A stretch of DNA of 64,000 nt from Prevotella sp. BV3P1. Lineage in GTDB: Bacteria; Bacteroidota; Bacteroidia; Bacteroidales; Bacteroidaceae. Both the position numbers and the translations under genes were made by a program. The notes beneath the pieces are model-generated. The model did no database searches, was not told the origin of the DNA, and worked only from the letters and a program-made list of their open reading frames with translations. The stretch covers positions 186,001-250,000 of the forward strand of contig NZ_AWXC01000008.1 in assembly GCF_000479005.1 (NCBI RefSeq). The letters are read 5' to 3'. Positions 25,919-35,044 of the stretch are shown here, one piece after another (position 1 is the first letter of the stretch; every line of letters starts with the position of its first letter).

Positions 25919-26050
25919 TTTTTTCAAACTCTTTGCTATTGGTTGCCAAACTCATTGCTTTTGGACACCAAACTCATAGCAATTGTTTGCCAAACTCATA
26001 GCTATTGAACTCCTATTAGATAGCTATTGGTTACTCCTTGATGCACAATT
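25919..26050 (+). repeat. array 2 of 22-nt direct repeats (six units)
   Basis: Units start at 25919, 25941, 25963, 25985, 26007 and 26029, exactly 22 bases apart. The best units read GTTTGCCAAACTCATAGC plus TATT; CCAAACTCAT occurs three times in phase. The array fills nearly the whole gap between the coiled-coil and zinc-ribbon genes and shows the period most clearly of the five. Confidence 0.88.
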
Positions 26051-26086
26051 AGTTAGAAAACTCATTTTAAAAGTAAACCCATTGAT

Positions 26087-26923
26087 ATGCAAGTAAAATG
26101 TCCCAAGTGTAGATTTCGATATGACATCACAGCCCCAAGCGGTATGACTGAGATAGCCTGTGTGTGTCCTAGATGTGGACAGCCTTTCACTTATCTCATG
26201 GAGGACGCTGCGAATGAGCAGACTGAACCCTCGACATCCGATCAAAATACGGATGGTGAGGGTGCGACAAGTGATGCTAAGGCAACGCACACAGGCACGC
26301 CAACCGGTACTCATGCGGTAGGAGAGATGGGCACTTCAACAGAAAGACCTGCCAGTAGCCCCGAAAATCTGGATTGGCAGCATGCAGATGCGCATTCTGC
26401 TAAGTCTGCCGGAGCGTATCATACACCCATGAAAGGCACCGGCAACGAGCAGAATCAAAAGCGAGGTGGCTTCTTCCGTTCATGTTTCTTCCTGTTCTTT
26501 GTTATTCTTTTGGTACTGGTGTTGACTGTCAGAAGTTGTTGGAAATCAGCTCGCACCGATCGGTTGGACAGCTCTTCCTTGGCCGATGATAATACGGAAT
26601 ACCGCCTTGATCAGGAGCATGACGTGCCATCTTCACATGCAGAGGTTGACCCATTCGAAGAGGTTCATCCTGGAAAAGCACCCAGTTGGATACAAGGAAC
26701 ATGGACATACGGAACAGATTATGGGGTCATCAAGTTGACCATCAACGATAAAAAAATCACGGAGAGCATTGGCGATGAGACCGTAAGTGGAACGTTTTAT
26801 TATGAAAACAGACGGTTGGTCTGCGATTTTGGCGATCCCAACAATATCACAGTTTACCGACTTGACACCGAACGTCAGCAGATTGATGCCGGCAACGGCA
26901 TGCTCATGGAGAAAGAACCGTAG
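26087..26923 (+). CDS. zinc-ribbon protein with one membrane segment
   Basis: The 278-residue protein starts with a zinc ribbon of the MJ0042 type: CPKC at residues 5-8 and CPRC at about 24-27, with the RYDITAP and QPFTYL flanks. A polar, Thr/Ser/Ala-rich linker (30-125) follows, then a single membrane segment at about 129-148 (FFLFFVILLVLVLTV), an acidic spacer and a small C-terminal beta domain (GTWTYGTDYGVIKLTI to the end). The topology puts the zinc ribbon in the cytosol and the C-terminal domain outside. It is 179 bases after the operon, separated by the repeat array, so it may or may not be co-transcribed. No function is assigned. Confidence 0.7.
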   Translation: MQVKCPKCRFRYDITAPSGMTEIACVCPRCGQPFTYLMEDAANEQTEPSTSDQNTDGEGATSDAKATHTGTPTGTHAVGEMGTSTERPASSPENLDWQHADAHSAKSAGAYHTPMKGTGNEQNQKRGGFFRSCFFLFFVILLVLVLTVRSCWKSARTDRLDSSSLADDNTEYRLDQEHDVPSSHAEVDPFEEVHPGKAPSWIQGTWTYGTDYGVIKLTINDKKITESIGDETVSGTFYYENRRLVCDFGDPNNITVYRLDTERQQIDAGNGMLMEKEP

Positions 26924-27028
26924 GCTGTTGCCGTTGCATCGCAGTACAACTTTATCACATCTGTTTCATCTTAGTAGGGGAGAGTGCTGATTTCATAGAT
27001 TTGATTTCTTATCTGACATAGCCGGATC

Positions 27029-27217
27029 ATGTAGCTTCTGAGATGATTAAGTGGGCTACATGAACTCGCACCTGCTGATTACCTATGCGGGAGTCGCCAT
27101 GTGGGTGCGTGACTTCCTAATAAAACAACCACTCATAGTTTTGCTTCTTTTGTTGTCGATGTTAGTTGGATTCATCCATCCTAACTATCGATATGTGCAA
27201 AACCACGAGTGGTTGTT
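27029..27217. other. strongly structured intergenic region (nested inverted repeats)
   Basis: CATGTAGC (about 27029) pairs with GCTACATG (about 27056). Further on, AACAACCACTC (27124-27134) pairs perfectly with GAGTGGTTGTT (27207-27217), inside which GTTTTGC (27138-27144) pairs with GCAAAAC (27197-27203) and TCGAT...TTAG..GGA pairs with TCC..CTAA..ATCGA around a short loop near 27171. The result is a roughly 94-nt hairpin. A small open frame (27051-27245) overlaps but is not supported. It sits between convergent genes, so it may be a bidirectional terminator or a small RNA. Confidence 0.6.
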
Positions 27218-27322
27218 GGTTTATGTGATATTGGTGACGGTCTGAATCAGGTGTTTGTTTCCTCAATCGGAACAAGACCTGTTTGATTCTCGCCACACTA
27301 TCTATTCAGTTTTGTTTATCTT

Positions 27323-28267
27323 TTAGAGTGATACGCACACCTCAACTCTACGTGCATACGTGTTCATTTCCGAATGTTTGTCGATGCCGTAAGATAGCAC
27401 AGACACTTGATTGGCATGAACACCATTCTTCAGTAAGTAGGTTCTTACGCTGTTCATCCTGCGCATAGCAAGGTCGCGATTGAACGCCTTCGGCCCATCT
27501 GGACTGGAAAATCCTGTCAGTTCGGCTTTCAGTTTGCGGTAACTTTTCAGTGCGTTTGCCAAGTCATCGAGCGTGTGCTTCGCCTCTTTTGACAATGCAT
27601 CCGACGATATTTCAAAGAATACCTGTCTGATATTGGTGTCAAAAGTAGCAACTTTTACTGTCTGTGCTGGCTGAACCGGTTCATGATTGTGAACACTCTC
27701 TGTGACAGTTTCCTCAAGAGGAGCAGCCATAATCACCGTGTCTTTTTGCACACGGAGGTTGTTAAGCTGTCGTGCCATGGCGTCTATCTGTTGCCTAACA
27801 GCTGGATCCTGAACGGTTGTACTCAAGGTTTCAATTTGCTTTTGCAATTGATTAATCTGTTCTTGCAATTGCTCAGTTTGTGTTGAGTTCTCCGATTCTG
27901 CGTTCTCCGGCCTCAGATTTTGTACCGGTGGATATGGCGGATAGATGGGGTGTGCGCCATTCTGTGGAACATACACAGGAATGTACTCCACTCTTCTGGA
28001 CGAGGAGTTGTATACAGGTACCGTCTGTCCCTGCGGGGATGGGCGGTAGTAGTATCCTCTCCGCTGTGGCCTGGCATTTCTGGTCGGTCTGTATTGTTTT
28101 CTCATTTCTCTGGCAGCCACACCTCTCAGCACCTCCATCAGTTCGTTTCTGTCAACTACGATGGTGTCATCCGTTGCAGGTGCCGCACCCAAAATGGGCG
28201 CTGCACCTGTGTAGGAGATAGGTAGTGTTAGGAAGGCAAGTGTTGCCAGACCGTACTTTTTCAACAT
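27323..28267 (-). CDS. OmpA-family peptidoglycan-associated protein
   Basis: The 314-residue protein has a signal peptide (MLKKYGLATLAFLTLPISYT...). Its N-terminal part is low-complexity, rich in Arg, Tyr and Pro (YYYRPSP, IYPPYPP). A coiled coil follows (about 128-175, QLQEQINQLQKQIETLSTTV). The C-terminal 110 residues are an OmpA-like peptidoglycan-binding domain (VFFEISSDALSKEAKHTLDD, LTGFSSPDG, MRRMNSVRTYLLKNGV, YGIDKHSEMNTYARRVEV). It lacks a beta-barrel of its own. The gene follows the large outer-membrane protein after only 9 bases on the same strand, so the pair probably links the outer membrane to the cell wall. Confidence 0.88.
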   Translation of the reverse strand: MLKKYGLATLAFLTLPISYTGAAPILGAAPATDDTIVVDRNELMEVLRGVAAREMRKQYRPTRNARPQRRGYYYRPSPQGQTVPVYNSSSRRVEYIPVYVPQNGAHPIYPPYPPVQNLRPENAESENSTQTEQLQEQINQLQKQIETLSTTVQDPAVRQQIDAMARQLNNLRVQKDTVIMAAPLEETVTESVHNHEPVQPAQTVKVATFDTNIRQVFFEISSDALSKEAKHTLDDLANALKSYRKLKAELTGFSSPDGPKAFNRDLAMRRMNSVRTYLLKNGVHANQVSVLSYGIDKHSEMNTYARRVEVCVSL

Positions 28268-28277
28268 ATTTTTTAGA

Positions 28278-30671
28278 TTAGAATGTGAACGAATAGCCTA
28301 AGGCAACCTGATTTTGCTTGGTAAGGCTGCGTGCGGAGTAGTCTAAGAATACTTTTCCGTTGAGCATATCTACGCTTACACCAACGATGATGTTAGAGCC
28401 AAAGTGGGTGTCTTTGCCATGGAATACGCCAAGACCAAGGCCTGCGTATGGTACAAACTTGCCCAAAGCGTCGCTCTTGAAGTTGTAGATAACGTTTCCA
28501 GAGATGCCCATTCCGCTGTCGTTAGCCATTGCTGCGTAAAGCTCTGGCACAAAGTCGAGATTGGAAGAACCAATCTGCATGTATCCGCGAACACCGAAAT
28601 TCCATGCAGTAAGGTCGCCGAATCCCAGACCTGTGATGAATCCCAGACGGTTCAGCTTCAATCGTTTGCCTGTGGTAGGATGGTATCCGGCTGTTTCACC
28701 GTCTGCTGTTCCCGGTACATATTGGTTGCCCATGGCACCATTGGTATCGTAAACAACCGTTGTTTCGCCTGCGTTGCGTTGGCTGATAACCTTGTTCAAC
28801 TTCTCGTTCATGATGCGGAGTTCTCTTCTTAGTTGTTCTGTTTCAGCGTTATTCTGAGCTGGTTGAATTCTCTGCATCGGCACAACGGTACGAGTTGGCT
28901 GTTGTGGCATTTCGTAATTGTAGTTGTTGTAGTTATTGTCGTAGTCATAGCCATCGTCATAGCTGCGTGCGCTTTGGCGAGCTTCCCTTGTGATACGACT
29001 CACTAAATCGTTGAGTTGACTGCGAGTCATCTTCACGTTGCTACTGCTGTTCTCGCCCAGTTCGTTCACCAACTTGCGCTTCATGGCCATCTCGTCGTTC
29101 TCTATCGTTTCGAGTTCTTGCTGATGACGATCTTTCAATCGTGCAATCTCAGCTACGCGAATGGTATCGTTTGCCTTGAGAGCTTTGTCCAAATCCTTGT
29201 CCAGTTTGTCGATGCGTGCTTCGTATTCAGCTTTGAGCTTGTTAACGCGCTCATCGTATTTTGCGATTTGATCATCGTAGTCAGCAATCTTCTCGTCATA
29301 ACTTGCGATTTGATCGTCGTAGTCAGAAATACGTTCGTCGTATTTTGATCTCAGCTCGTTGAGTCTTTCGTTAGAGGCTTCACGTTCGTCATCCAATCGG
29401 CGGTTGAGATACCTTTTGTATTTCTTTTCACCGTTTGCAGCCAGACCCAGATTGAATCTTAAACCGGCATTGTACATCACACTGGTATTGATGTGGTCAG
29501 GATTCTGGATGTTTTCTTCTTCAATACCCTTTTGTGCGGTGAATACTGCGTTTGCCGAACCGAAGAGTGCGACATATCTCGACAATGGAATCTCGACGCC
29601 GGCACCTCCGAATGCGAATGGTGCACTCTCTGCATCAGTGTTTCCATGCTTGTCAGCATATTTATCACCCACGCGCATGTAACCTCCACCGAGTTGCAAG
29701 TAGGGGTTGATGCCTCTTGGGAAGTTCAGGCGGGTGATGATGTTACCACCATACAGAGCCAGGTTCTTGTTGAACGACAGCGACAGCTTGTCGGCGTCTT
29801 TGGTTGCCTGATAGTAGAATCCGCGTATACCTACGAGTGAAGACAAGTCAAATCCTGCGCTTCCACCGGCGAGATAGGTGTCGGTCAAAGCCATATTCTT
29901 GTCAAAATTCATATAGGCCATGGCAGGTTCAACCACGAACTTCAATCCCTTGAAACCACTAGAGAATAGTTTGCGGTATTCGCGGCTGATGGCGTCGTCG
30001 CTGTTTTCAGCCCTGCCACCCAGATAGAAGTCGAGTGTAGCGGATGCTCCCCAATTGTACAAATGGTTGCCGCCATCCTCCTTGTTGTATTCTGGTCTCA
30101 TCAGGTAGCTGCCCTTGCTGGCATTGAACATGGTGTTCTTTGCTTCGAGTGAGAGCACGGCACGGCTGCTCAAGTTAATCTTAGCGCCCACACCGAGTGA
30201 TACAAAGAGTTGTTCGTCTTTCAGTGGAACTTCCTTCATCTCTGCATCTCCGGTGAAGCTGTTGTACTTCATTTGCTGTACACCAGCACCAGCTGTGAGG
30301 AAAGGAGCGAAGTAGCTGTTCTTGCCTAAGTTAAGCCTCATCTCACCACCATATTTGGTCAGATCCATTTTGGTGTCTCTTATGTGGCCGGCCCATCCTT
30401 CATCTGTAAGCCAGTTCTGGCCGCGTACTTTTGCGTTCACATTGTCACCGCGCAAGTAGAATGCGTGCAGTTCGAAGAGTGGACCAAAGCCGAATCCCAG
30501 CTTTCCTCCGTACAGCGGCATGTTGTCGATGGAAATATCTTTGTCCCACCAGATGTACTCTGCGGCGGGAGATACGATGAACGACACGTCATGTACCTGT
30601 GCCGTGGACTTTAGACTTCCCAATAGCAATAAGCCTATGATGGAAAGTGTTTTCGTCATGTTTTTTTTCAT
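28278..30671 (-). CDS. multi-domain outer-membrane beta-barrel protein with repetitive coiled coil
   Basis: The 797-residue protein has a signal peptide (to about residue 25, STAQ) and three related beta-rich segments. Two are in tandem (about 26-215, starting VHDVSFIVSPAAEYIWWDKD, and about 235-415, starting KGLKFVVEPAMAYMNFDKN); the third is C-terminal (about 675-797, ending LGYSFTF with the terminal Phe usual for outer-membrane barrels). Between the second and third lies a long coiled coil (about 420-560) built from YDDQIA/YDEKIA heptad-like repeats, then a Tyr/Asn-rich stretch. An outer-membrane channel or structural protein is likely. It is transcribed with the OmpA-like gene. Confidence 0.8.
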   Translation of the reverse strand: MKKNMTKTLSIIGLLLLGSLKSTAQVHDVSFIVSPAAEYIWWDKDISIDNMPLYGGKLGFGFGPLFELHAFYLRGDNVNAKVRGQNWLTDEGWAGHIRDTKMDLTKYGGEMRLNLGKNSYFAPFLTAGAGVQQMKYNSFTGDAEMKEVPLKDEQLFVSLGVGAKINLSSRAVLSLEAKNTMFNASKGSYLMRPEYNKEDGGNHLYNWGASATLDFYLGGRAENSDDAISREYRKLFSSGFKGLKFVVEPAMAYMNFDKNMALTDTYLAGGSAGFDLSSLVGIRGFYYQATKDADKLSLSFNKNLALYGGNIITRLNFPRGINPYLQLGGGYMRVGDKYADKHGNTDAESAPFAFGGAGVEIPLSRYVALFGSANAVFTAQKGIEEENIQNPDHINTSVMYNAGLRFNLGLAANGEKKYKRYLNRRLDDEREASNERLNELRSKYDERISDYDDQIASYDEKIADYDDQIAKYDERVNKLKAEYEARIDKLDKDLDKALKANDTIRVAEIARLKDRHQQELETIENDEMAMKRKLVNELGENSSSNVKMTRSQLNDLVSRITREARQSARSYDDGYDYDNNYNNYNYEMPQQPTRTVVPMQRIQPAQNNAETEQLRRELRIMNEKLNKVISQRNAGETTVVYDTNGAMGNQYVPGTADGETAGYHPTTGKRLKLNRLGFITGLGFGDLTAWNFGVRGYMQIGSSNLDFVPELYAAMANDSGMGISGNVIYNFKSDALGKFVPYAGLGLGVFHGKDTHFGSNIIVGVSVDMLNGKVFLDYSARSLTKQNQVALGYSFTF

Positions 30672-30817
30672 TGTTGAATTATTTATTTATGTTAATAAAA
30701 AGAATCTACGTAAATAAGTGCAGCGCTTTATGTCAATGCGCATCTATTATATTATATTACGTTTAGTTTCTAACTCGTACGAGCCAATAAACTTTTAAGA
30801 ATCTTATAAAATTTTTA

Positions 30818-30825
30818 CAAAGATA
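30818..30825 (-). promoter_or_regulatory. -7 box for the outer-membrane protein / OmpA operon
   Basis: On the minus strand TATCTTTG occupies 30825-30818, giving a leader of about 140 nt before the ATG at 30671. No convincing -33 TTTG is seen at the usual distance. The surrounding 30672-31010 region is AT-rich and otherwise empty. Confidence 0.55.
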
Positions 30826-31013
30826 GCGATTTTTTTTTAGATATGGGAATTTTTCTTGTATTTTTTACAATATTAATATTGCTCTTCACTCCTTAGAAGT
30901 GATGAATGTCGTTGAGGGTGCAGTCATCACCTTCCGTTCAACGTAAACGAAAAATCTGCAAAAATTGTAAGGGTGTGACCCTATGATGGGAAAGGGTCGT
31001 AGCCTCATGAGTT

Positions 31014-31412
31014 GTTTGATATTTTGACAAATTATGGCCCCTAAAATGGCACTTCAAAACTTTTAATCTGGAAAAAAACGATAGGCTTGCAGGGTTCAAA
31101 TTTGAGTTAATGATGGCATAAAAAGCAAATTTTTGCCTCAAAGTGACGCTTTTATGTGCTCAGATGTATCACTTTCGGGGTCAAAATGCATGACATTGCA
31201 CGGCAAAAGCATGCCTATTAGTAGCTTAAAGCATTGCTATTGGCCAGATAAGTTTGAGAAACAGACGTATGATGGTATGTATAAAGAGGTAATAGGTTGC
31301 GTGTCAATAATATACGGAAATAATGCATGCTTGGCGTATTTGCGACCAGCAGCATGGCTGTTTGAAAATACGCCAAATATGAAGGGATGTGTTGTCAAGA
31401 AAATTCAGAAAG
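31014..31412 (+). repeat. dispersed intergenic element, copy C (with 22-nt array)
   Basis: The left end (GCCCCTAAAATGGCACTTCA, AAACTTTTAATCTGGAAAAA, CGATAGG) and right end (GCTTGGCGTATTTGCG, ATATGAAGGG, GTTGTCAAGAAAATTCA) correspond to those of copy B in order and orientation. The two copies are of similar length (about 400 bp) but diverged in the middle, where each holds a 22-nt array. No gene is supported inside, although a 97-codon open frame spans part of it. Confidence 0.7.
31157..31244 (+). repeat. array 5 of 22-nt direct repeats (four units, inside element copy C)
   Basis: Units start at 31157, 31179, 31201 and 31223, 22 bases apart. The shared part is AAAGCATG(C)..TATT, best seen in CGGCAAAAGCATGCCTATTA and AGCTTAAAGCATTGCTATTG. 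Confidence 0.7.
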
Positions 31413-31504
31413 CTTGGCCAGCTTGAACACGCTGTTCAGACGGACCGTTTTTACTCACTTTCCGCCCCTTGCCGACGTGTTAAAAAAGTCTTCAACATCG
31501 ACTT

Positions 31505-32242
31505 CTACAAAAATCCTTGTTGCTTGAGTGCGTCTAACAGGTTTTTAGACATGGCTTCGTTGTCCTTTTTGGTGTATCGTATGTCTGTGAAAACTTGTGC
31601 CAAAGTTTCTTTCTCATTTACTTGGCAGTAGTGGATGTTCTCGGGCAGGCTTTCTTTTTCGAGGTAAAATTGGTCTATCCGCTCGGGTGTGTAGTCGTGG
31701 TAAGTTTCGTCATGTACGATGGCCGAGAGAGGAAGACGGTCAGTAAGGTCAGGAGTTTCGTCGGGCCATCCCAGAGTGATGGTGGCTACGGGCATCACCA
31801 GTCGGGGCAGTTGGAGCGTGTCGATAATGCTCTTGGGGTTGTACAGCGTTGTGCCCAGGAAGCACAAACCCAGCCCTGCTTCTTCGGCGAGGTTGCAGAA
31901 GGTTTGACAATATAATAAGGTGTCGGTGGCAGCGTTGATGAAACTCAAGAAATTGTCATAGCCAGGTTGCGCTTTTCTGCATTCCGCCCATGAGCTGGTT
32001 CGCCTAAAATCGGCACAAAAGGTCAGCACCACAGGTGCTTGTGTCACCATGGGTTGATGGAAATGAGCTGGTGCCAGTTTTCTTTTTTGTTCATCGCTGT
32101 GCGTGATAACGACTGAGTAAAGTTGCAAGTTGCCCATGGTCTGCGTGCGTTCAGATTCTGATAATAATCTGTTTATCAGTTCGTTGTTTACCTCTTTGCA
32201 TTGATATTTGCGAATGCTCCTGCGTGTGTTGATTGTTTTCAT
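31505..32242 (-). CDS. nitroreductase-family flavoprotein
   Basis: The 245-residue protein begins TINTRRSIRKYQCKEV, the FMN phosphate-binding start of the nitroreductase family, followed by the SERTQTMGNLQLYSVVI region. Later motifs (AEEAGLGLCFLGTTLYNP and VMPVATITLGWPDE) fit the NfsA/FRP-like branch with its extended C-terminus. Such FMN enzymes reduce nitro compounds, quinones or flavins using NAD(P)H; the true substrate is unknown. The gene stands alone and diverges from the ribonucleotide reductase gene with a 207-base gap that contains a -7 box for each. No signal peptide is present. Confidence 0.88.
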   Translation of the reverse strand: MKTINTRRSIRKYQCKEVNNELINRLLSESERTQTMGNLQLYSVVITHSDEQKRKLAPAHFHQPMVTQAPVVLTFCADFRRTSSWAECRKAQPGYDNFLSFINAATDTLLYCQTFCNLAEEAGLGLCFLGTTLYNPKSIIDTLQLPRLVMPVATITLGWPDETPDLTDRLPLSAIVHDETYHDYTPERIDQFYLEKESLPENIHYCQVNEKETLAQVFTDIRYTKKDNEAMSKNLLDALKQQGFL

Positions 32243-32262
32243 TTTGGAAATTTATTGTTTCA

Positions 32263-32270
32263 CAAAGATA
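32263..32270 (-). promoter_or_regulatory. -7 box for the nitroreductase gene
   Basis: TATCTTTG on the minus strand (32270-32263) lies 20 bases before the ATG at 32242. The -33 region is AT-rich without a clear TTTG at the standard distance. Confidence 0.5.
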
Positions 32271-32357
32271 TAAATATTTTCAAAAAGAAATATTTTATGC
32301 TCCAAGTTTTTCAAATAAATAACCCAAAAATATTTTTCTTTTATCGAAAATAAGTTG

Positions 32358-32365
32358 TAGATTTG
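32358..32365 (+). promoter_or_regulatory. -7 box for the ribonucleotide reductase gene
   Basis: TAGATTTG lies 84 bases before the nrdJ ATG. A -33 box is not obvious. The leader shows no cobalamin riboswitch that I can recognise. Confidence 0.5.
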
Positions 32366-32449
32366 CAAAACAATCATCATTCACTGATAATTGTGCAAAT
32401 AATACTGGATATTAAGTCGCAACCATATAACATTTTTTTAGACTAAAAA

Positions 32450-35035
32450 ATGGAGCAATCAAAAAGCTACGCTTTCGAGGAAGCTTTCGAAGAGGCCTTG
32501 AAATACTTTGCAGGTGACGAATTGGCTGCACGAGTATGGGTGAACAAATATTCCATGAAAGACAGTTTCGGGAATATCTATGAAAAGTCACCCGAGGACA
32601 TGCATTGGCGCATCGCCAATGAAATTGCGCGCATTGAGAAAAAGTACAAGAACCCGATGACTGCGCGCGAAATCTTCGATCTGTTGGATCATTTCAAGTA
32701 TATCATACCGGCAGGCAGTCCGATGACCGGCATTGGCAACAACTATCAGGTGGCCAGTTTGAGCAACTGCTTTGTGATTGGGCTGGATGGTGATGCCGAT
32801 TCATACGGTGCCATCATGCGCATTGACGAAGAGCAGGTGCAGCTGATGAAGCGTAGAGGAGGCGTTGGACACGACCTGAGCCACATCCGCCCCAAGGGTT
32901 CACCGGTAAACAACTCGGCACTCACCAGCACCGGCCTGGTGCCTTTCATGGAGCGTTACAGCAACTCCACCCGCGAGGTGGCGCAGGATGGGCGCCGTGG
33001 CGCACTGATGTTGAGTGTGAGCATCAAGCATCCCGACAGCGAAGCGTTCATTGATGCCAAGATGACCGAGGGAAAGGTCACCGGGGCCAATGTATCGGTC
33101 AAGATTGACGACGCTTTCATGGAGGCAGCTACCAGCGACAAGCCTTATGTACAGCAGTTCCCTGTGGACAGTGATGAGCCGCTTGTGAAACGAGAAATCT
33201 CCGCCAAGGCTCTCTGGGGAAAGATTGTTCACAATGCCTGGAAGAGTGCAGAGCCAGGAGTACTGTTCTGGGATACCATCATCCGTGAAAGCATTCCCGA
33301 CTGTTATGCCGACTTGGGTTTCCGCACCGTGAGCACCAATCCATGCGGCGAAATACCTTTGTGCCCTTATGACTCGTGCCGGTTGTTGAGCATCAACCTC
33401 TATTCTTATGTGGTTCATCCGTTTACCAAGGATGCCTATTTTGACATGGAGAAGTTCAGAAAGCATGTTCAAATAGCACAGCGCATCATGGATGATATCG
33501 TTGATTTGGAGCTGGAGAAGATTGAACGCATCTTGCAGAAGATACAAGAAGATCCGCAAAGTGATGAGGTCAAAGAAGCAGAATATCATCTTTGGGAGAA
33601 AATTAAACATAAGAGCAGCCAGGGACGCCGTACAGGTGTCGGCATTACGGCCGAAGGTGACATGATTGCAGCCATGGGATTGCGCTATGGAACGCCAGAA
33701 GCAACCGAGTTTTCTGTCAACGTTCACAAGAATTTAGCGTTGAGCGCCTACCGCTCTTCTGTAACCATGGCGAAAGAACGCGGTGCTTTCGCCGTGTTTG
33801 ATGCCAGTCGCGAGAAGAACAATCCCTTCTTGCTCCGCATCAAGGAGGCTGACGAACAGTTGTATGCCGACATGCAGAAGTATGGTCGTCGCAACATCGC
33901 TTGTCTGACGATTGCGCCTACGGGAACCACTTCGCTGATGACGCAAACCACCAGTGGTATCGAACCCGTGTTCATGCCGGTGTATAAGCGTCGCCGCAAG
34001 GTAAACCCTGGTGATGCCGACGTGCATGTAGACTTTGTGGACGAGGTGGGTGACAGCTTTGAAGAATACATCGTGTACCACAAGAAATTCCTGGAGTGGA
34101 TGAACATCAACGGCATTGATTCTACTAAGAAATATACCCAGGAAGAGATTGATAAGTTGGTGGAACAGTCACCATATTATAAAGCTACGGCCAATGATGT
34201 TGACTGGTTGGAGAAGGTTAAAATGCAAGGTGCCATCCAAAAATGGGTGGACCATAGTATCAGTGTGACCGTCAATCTGCCCAACGACGTGGATGAGGCC
34301 TTGGTTAATTGCTTGTATGTAGAGGCATGGAAGAGCGGTTGCAAGGGCTGCACCATCTATCGAGACGGGTCCAGAGCAGGCGTTATGATTTCTGTTTCTA
34401 AGAGTGACAAGGCCCAGAAAGGCAAGGAGCAAGCCAAGGATAATACCATTGACAAGAACGCACTGCCACTCTGCAAGCAGCCTGAGGTGATTGAGGTAAG
34501 GCCAAAGGTGCTGGAGTGCGATGTGGTTCGCTTCCAAAACAATAAGGAGAAGTGGGTGGCATTGGTTGGATTGCTTGATGGCTATCCTTACGAAATCTTC
34601 ACTGGTTTGCAAGATGACGATGAGGGAATCGTACTGCCCAAGTCGGTTGTCAAGGGAAAAATCATCAAACAGAAACAGGATGACGGCCCCAGTAGATACG
34701 ACTTCCAGTTTGAAAACAAGCGTGGCTATAAGACTACAGTGGAGGGACTTAGTGAGAAGTTCAACCCAGAGTATTGGAACTACGCCAAACTCATCAGTGG
34801 TGTGCTGCGCTATCGCATGCCCATCGACCGCGTTATTAATCTGGTTAGTTCATTACAGTTGAAAGACGAGAGCATCAACACCTGGAAGAATGGTGTGGAG
34901 CGCGCCTTAAAGAAATACGTAGACGACGGCACCGAAGCCAAAGGAAAGAAGTGTCCGGTGTGCGGACATGAAACCCTTGTGTATCAAGAGGGCTGTTTGA
35001 TCTGCAAAAACTGCGGTGCCAGCCGTTGTGGATAA
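32450..35035 (+). CDS. nrdJ: adenosylcobalamin-dependent (class II) ribonucleotide reductase
   Basis: The 861-residue protein has class II reductase features: the active-site Cys in SLSNCFVIG, the RRGGVGHDLSHIRPKG nucleotide-binding stretch, NPCGEIPL with the radical-bearing Cys, and the CLTIAPTGTTSLMTQTTSGI loop. After the catalytic barrel (to about 630) a C-terminal domain ends in a zinc-ribbon (CPVCGHETLVYQEGCLICKN) and CGASRCG, whose cysteines would re-reduce the active site. It makes deoxyribonucleotides using coenzyme B12 and needs no oxygen, fitting an anaerobe. Length is typical for the zinc-finger subtype. folB follows after 9 bases. Confidence 0.94.
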   Translation: MEQSKSYAFEEAFEEALKYFAGDELAARVWVNKYSMKDSFGNIYEKSPEDMHWRIANEIARIEKKYKNPMTAREIFDLLDHFKYIIPAGSPMTGIGNNYQVASLSNCFVIGLDGDADSYGAIMRIDEEQVQLMKRRGGVGHDLSHIRPKGSPVNNSALTSTGLVPFMERYSNSTREVAQDGRRGALMLSVSIKHPDSEAFIDAKMTEGKVTGANVSVKIDDAFMEAATSDKPYVQQFPVDSDEPLVKREISAKALWGKIVHNAWKSAEPGVLFWDTIIRESIPDCYADLGFRTVSTNPCGEIPLCPYDSCRLLSINLYSYVVHPFTKDAYFDMEKFRKHVQIAQRIMDDIVDLELEKIERILQKIQEDPQSDEVKEAEYHLWEKIKHKSSQGRRTGVGITAEGDMIAAMGLRYGTPEATEFSVNVHKNLALSAYRSSVTMAKERGAFAVFDASREKNNPFLLRIKEADEQLYADMQKYGRRNIACLTIAPTGTTSLMTQTTSGIEPVFMPVYKRRRKVNPGDADVHVDFVDEVGDSFEEYIVYHKKFLEWMNINGIDSTKKYTQEEIDKLVEQSPYYKATANDVDWLEKVKMQGAIQKWVDHSISVTVNLPNDVDEALVNCLYVEAWKSGCKGCTIYRDGSRAGVMISVSKSDKAQKGKEQAKDNTIDKNALPLCKQPEVIEVRPKVLECDVVRFQNNKEKWVALVGLLDGYPYEIFTGLQDDDEGIVLPKSVVKGKIIKQKQDDGPSRYDFQFENKRGYKTTVEGLSEKFNPEYWNYAKLISGVLRYRMPIDRVINLVSSLQLKDESINTWKNGVERALKKYVDDGTEAKGKKCPVCGHETLVYQEGCLICKNCGASRCG

Positions 35036-35044
35036 TCGACCTTT

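Noticed and set aside
27051..27245. 64-codon open frame with hydrophobic stretch (possible small membrane protein)
   Set aside because: It starts at GTG, lacks a promoter and coincides with the nested inverted repeats, which explain the sequence better.
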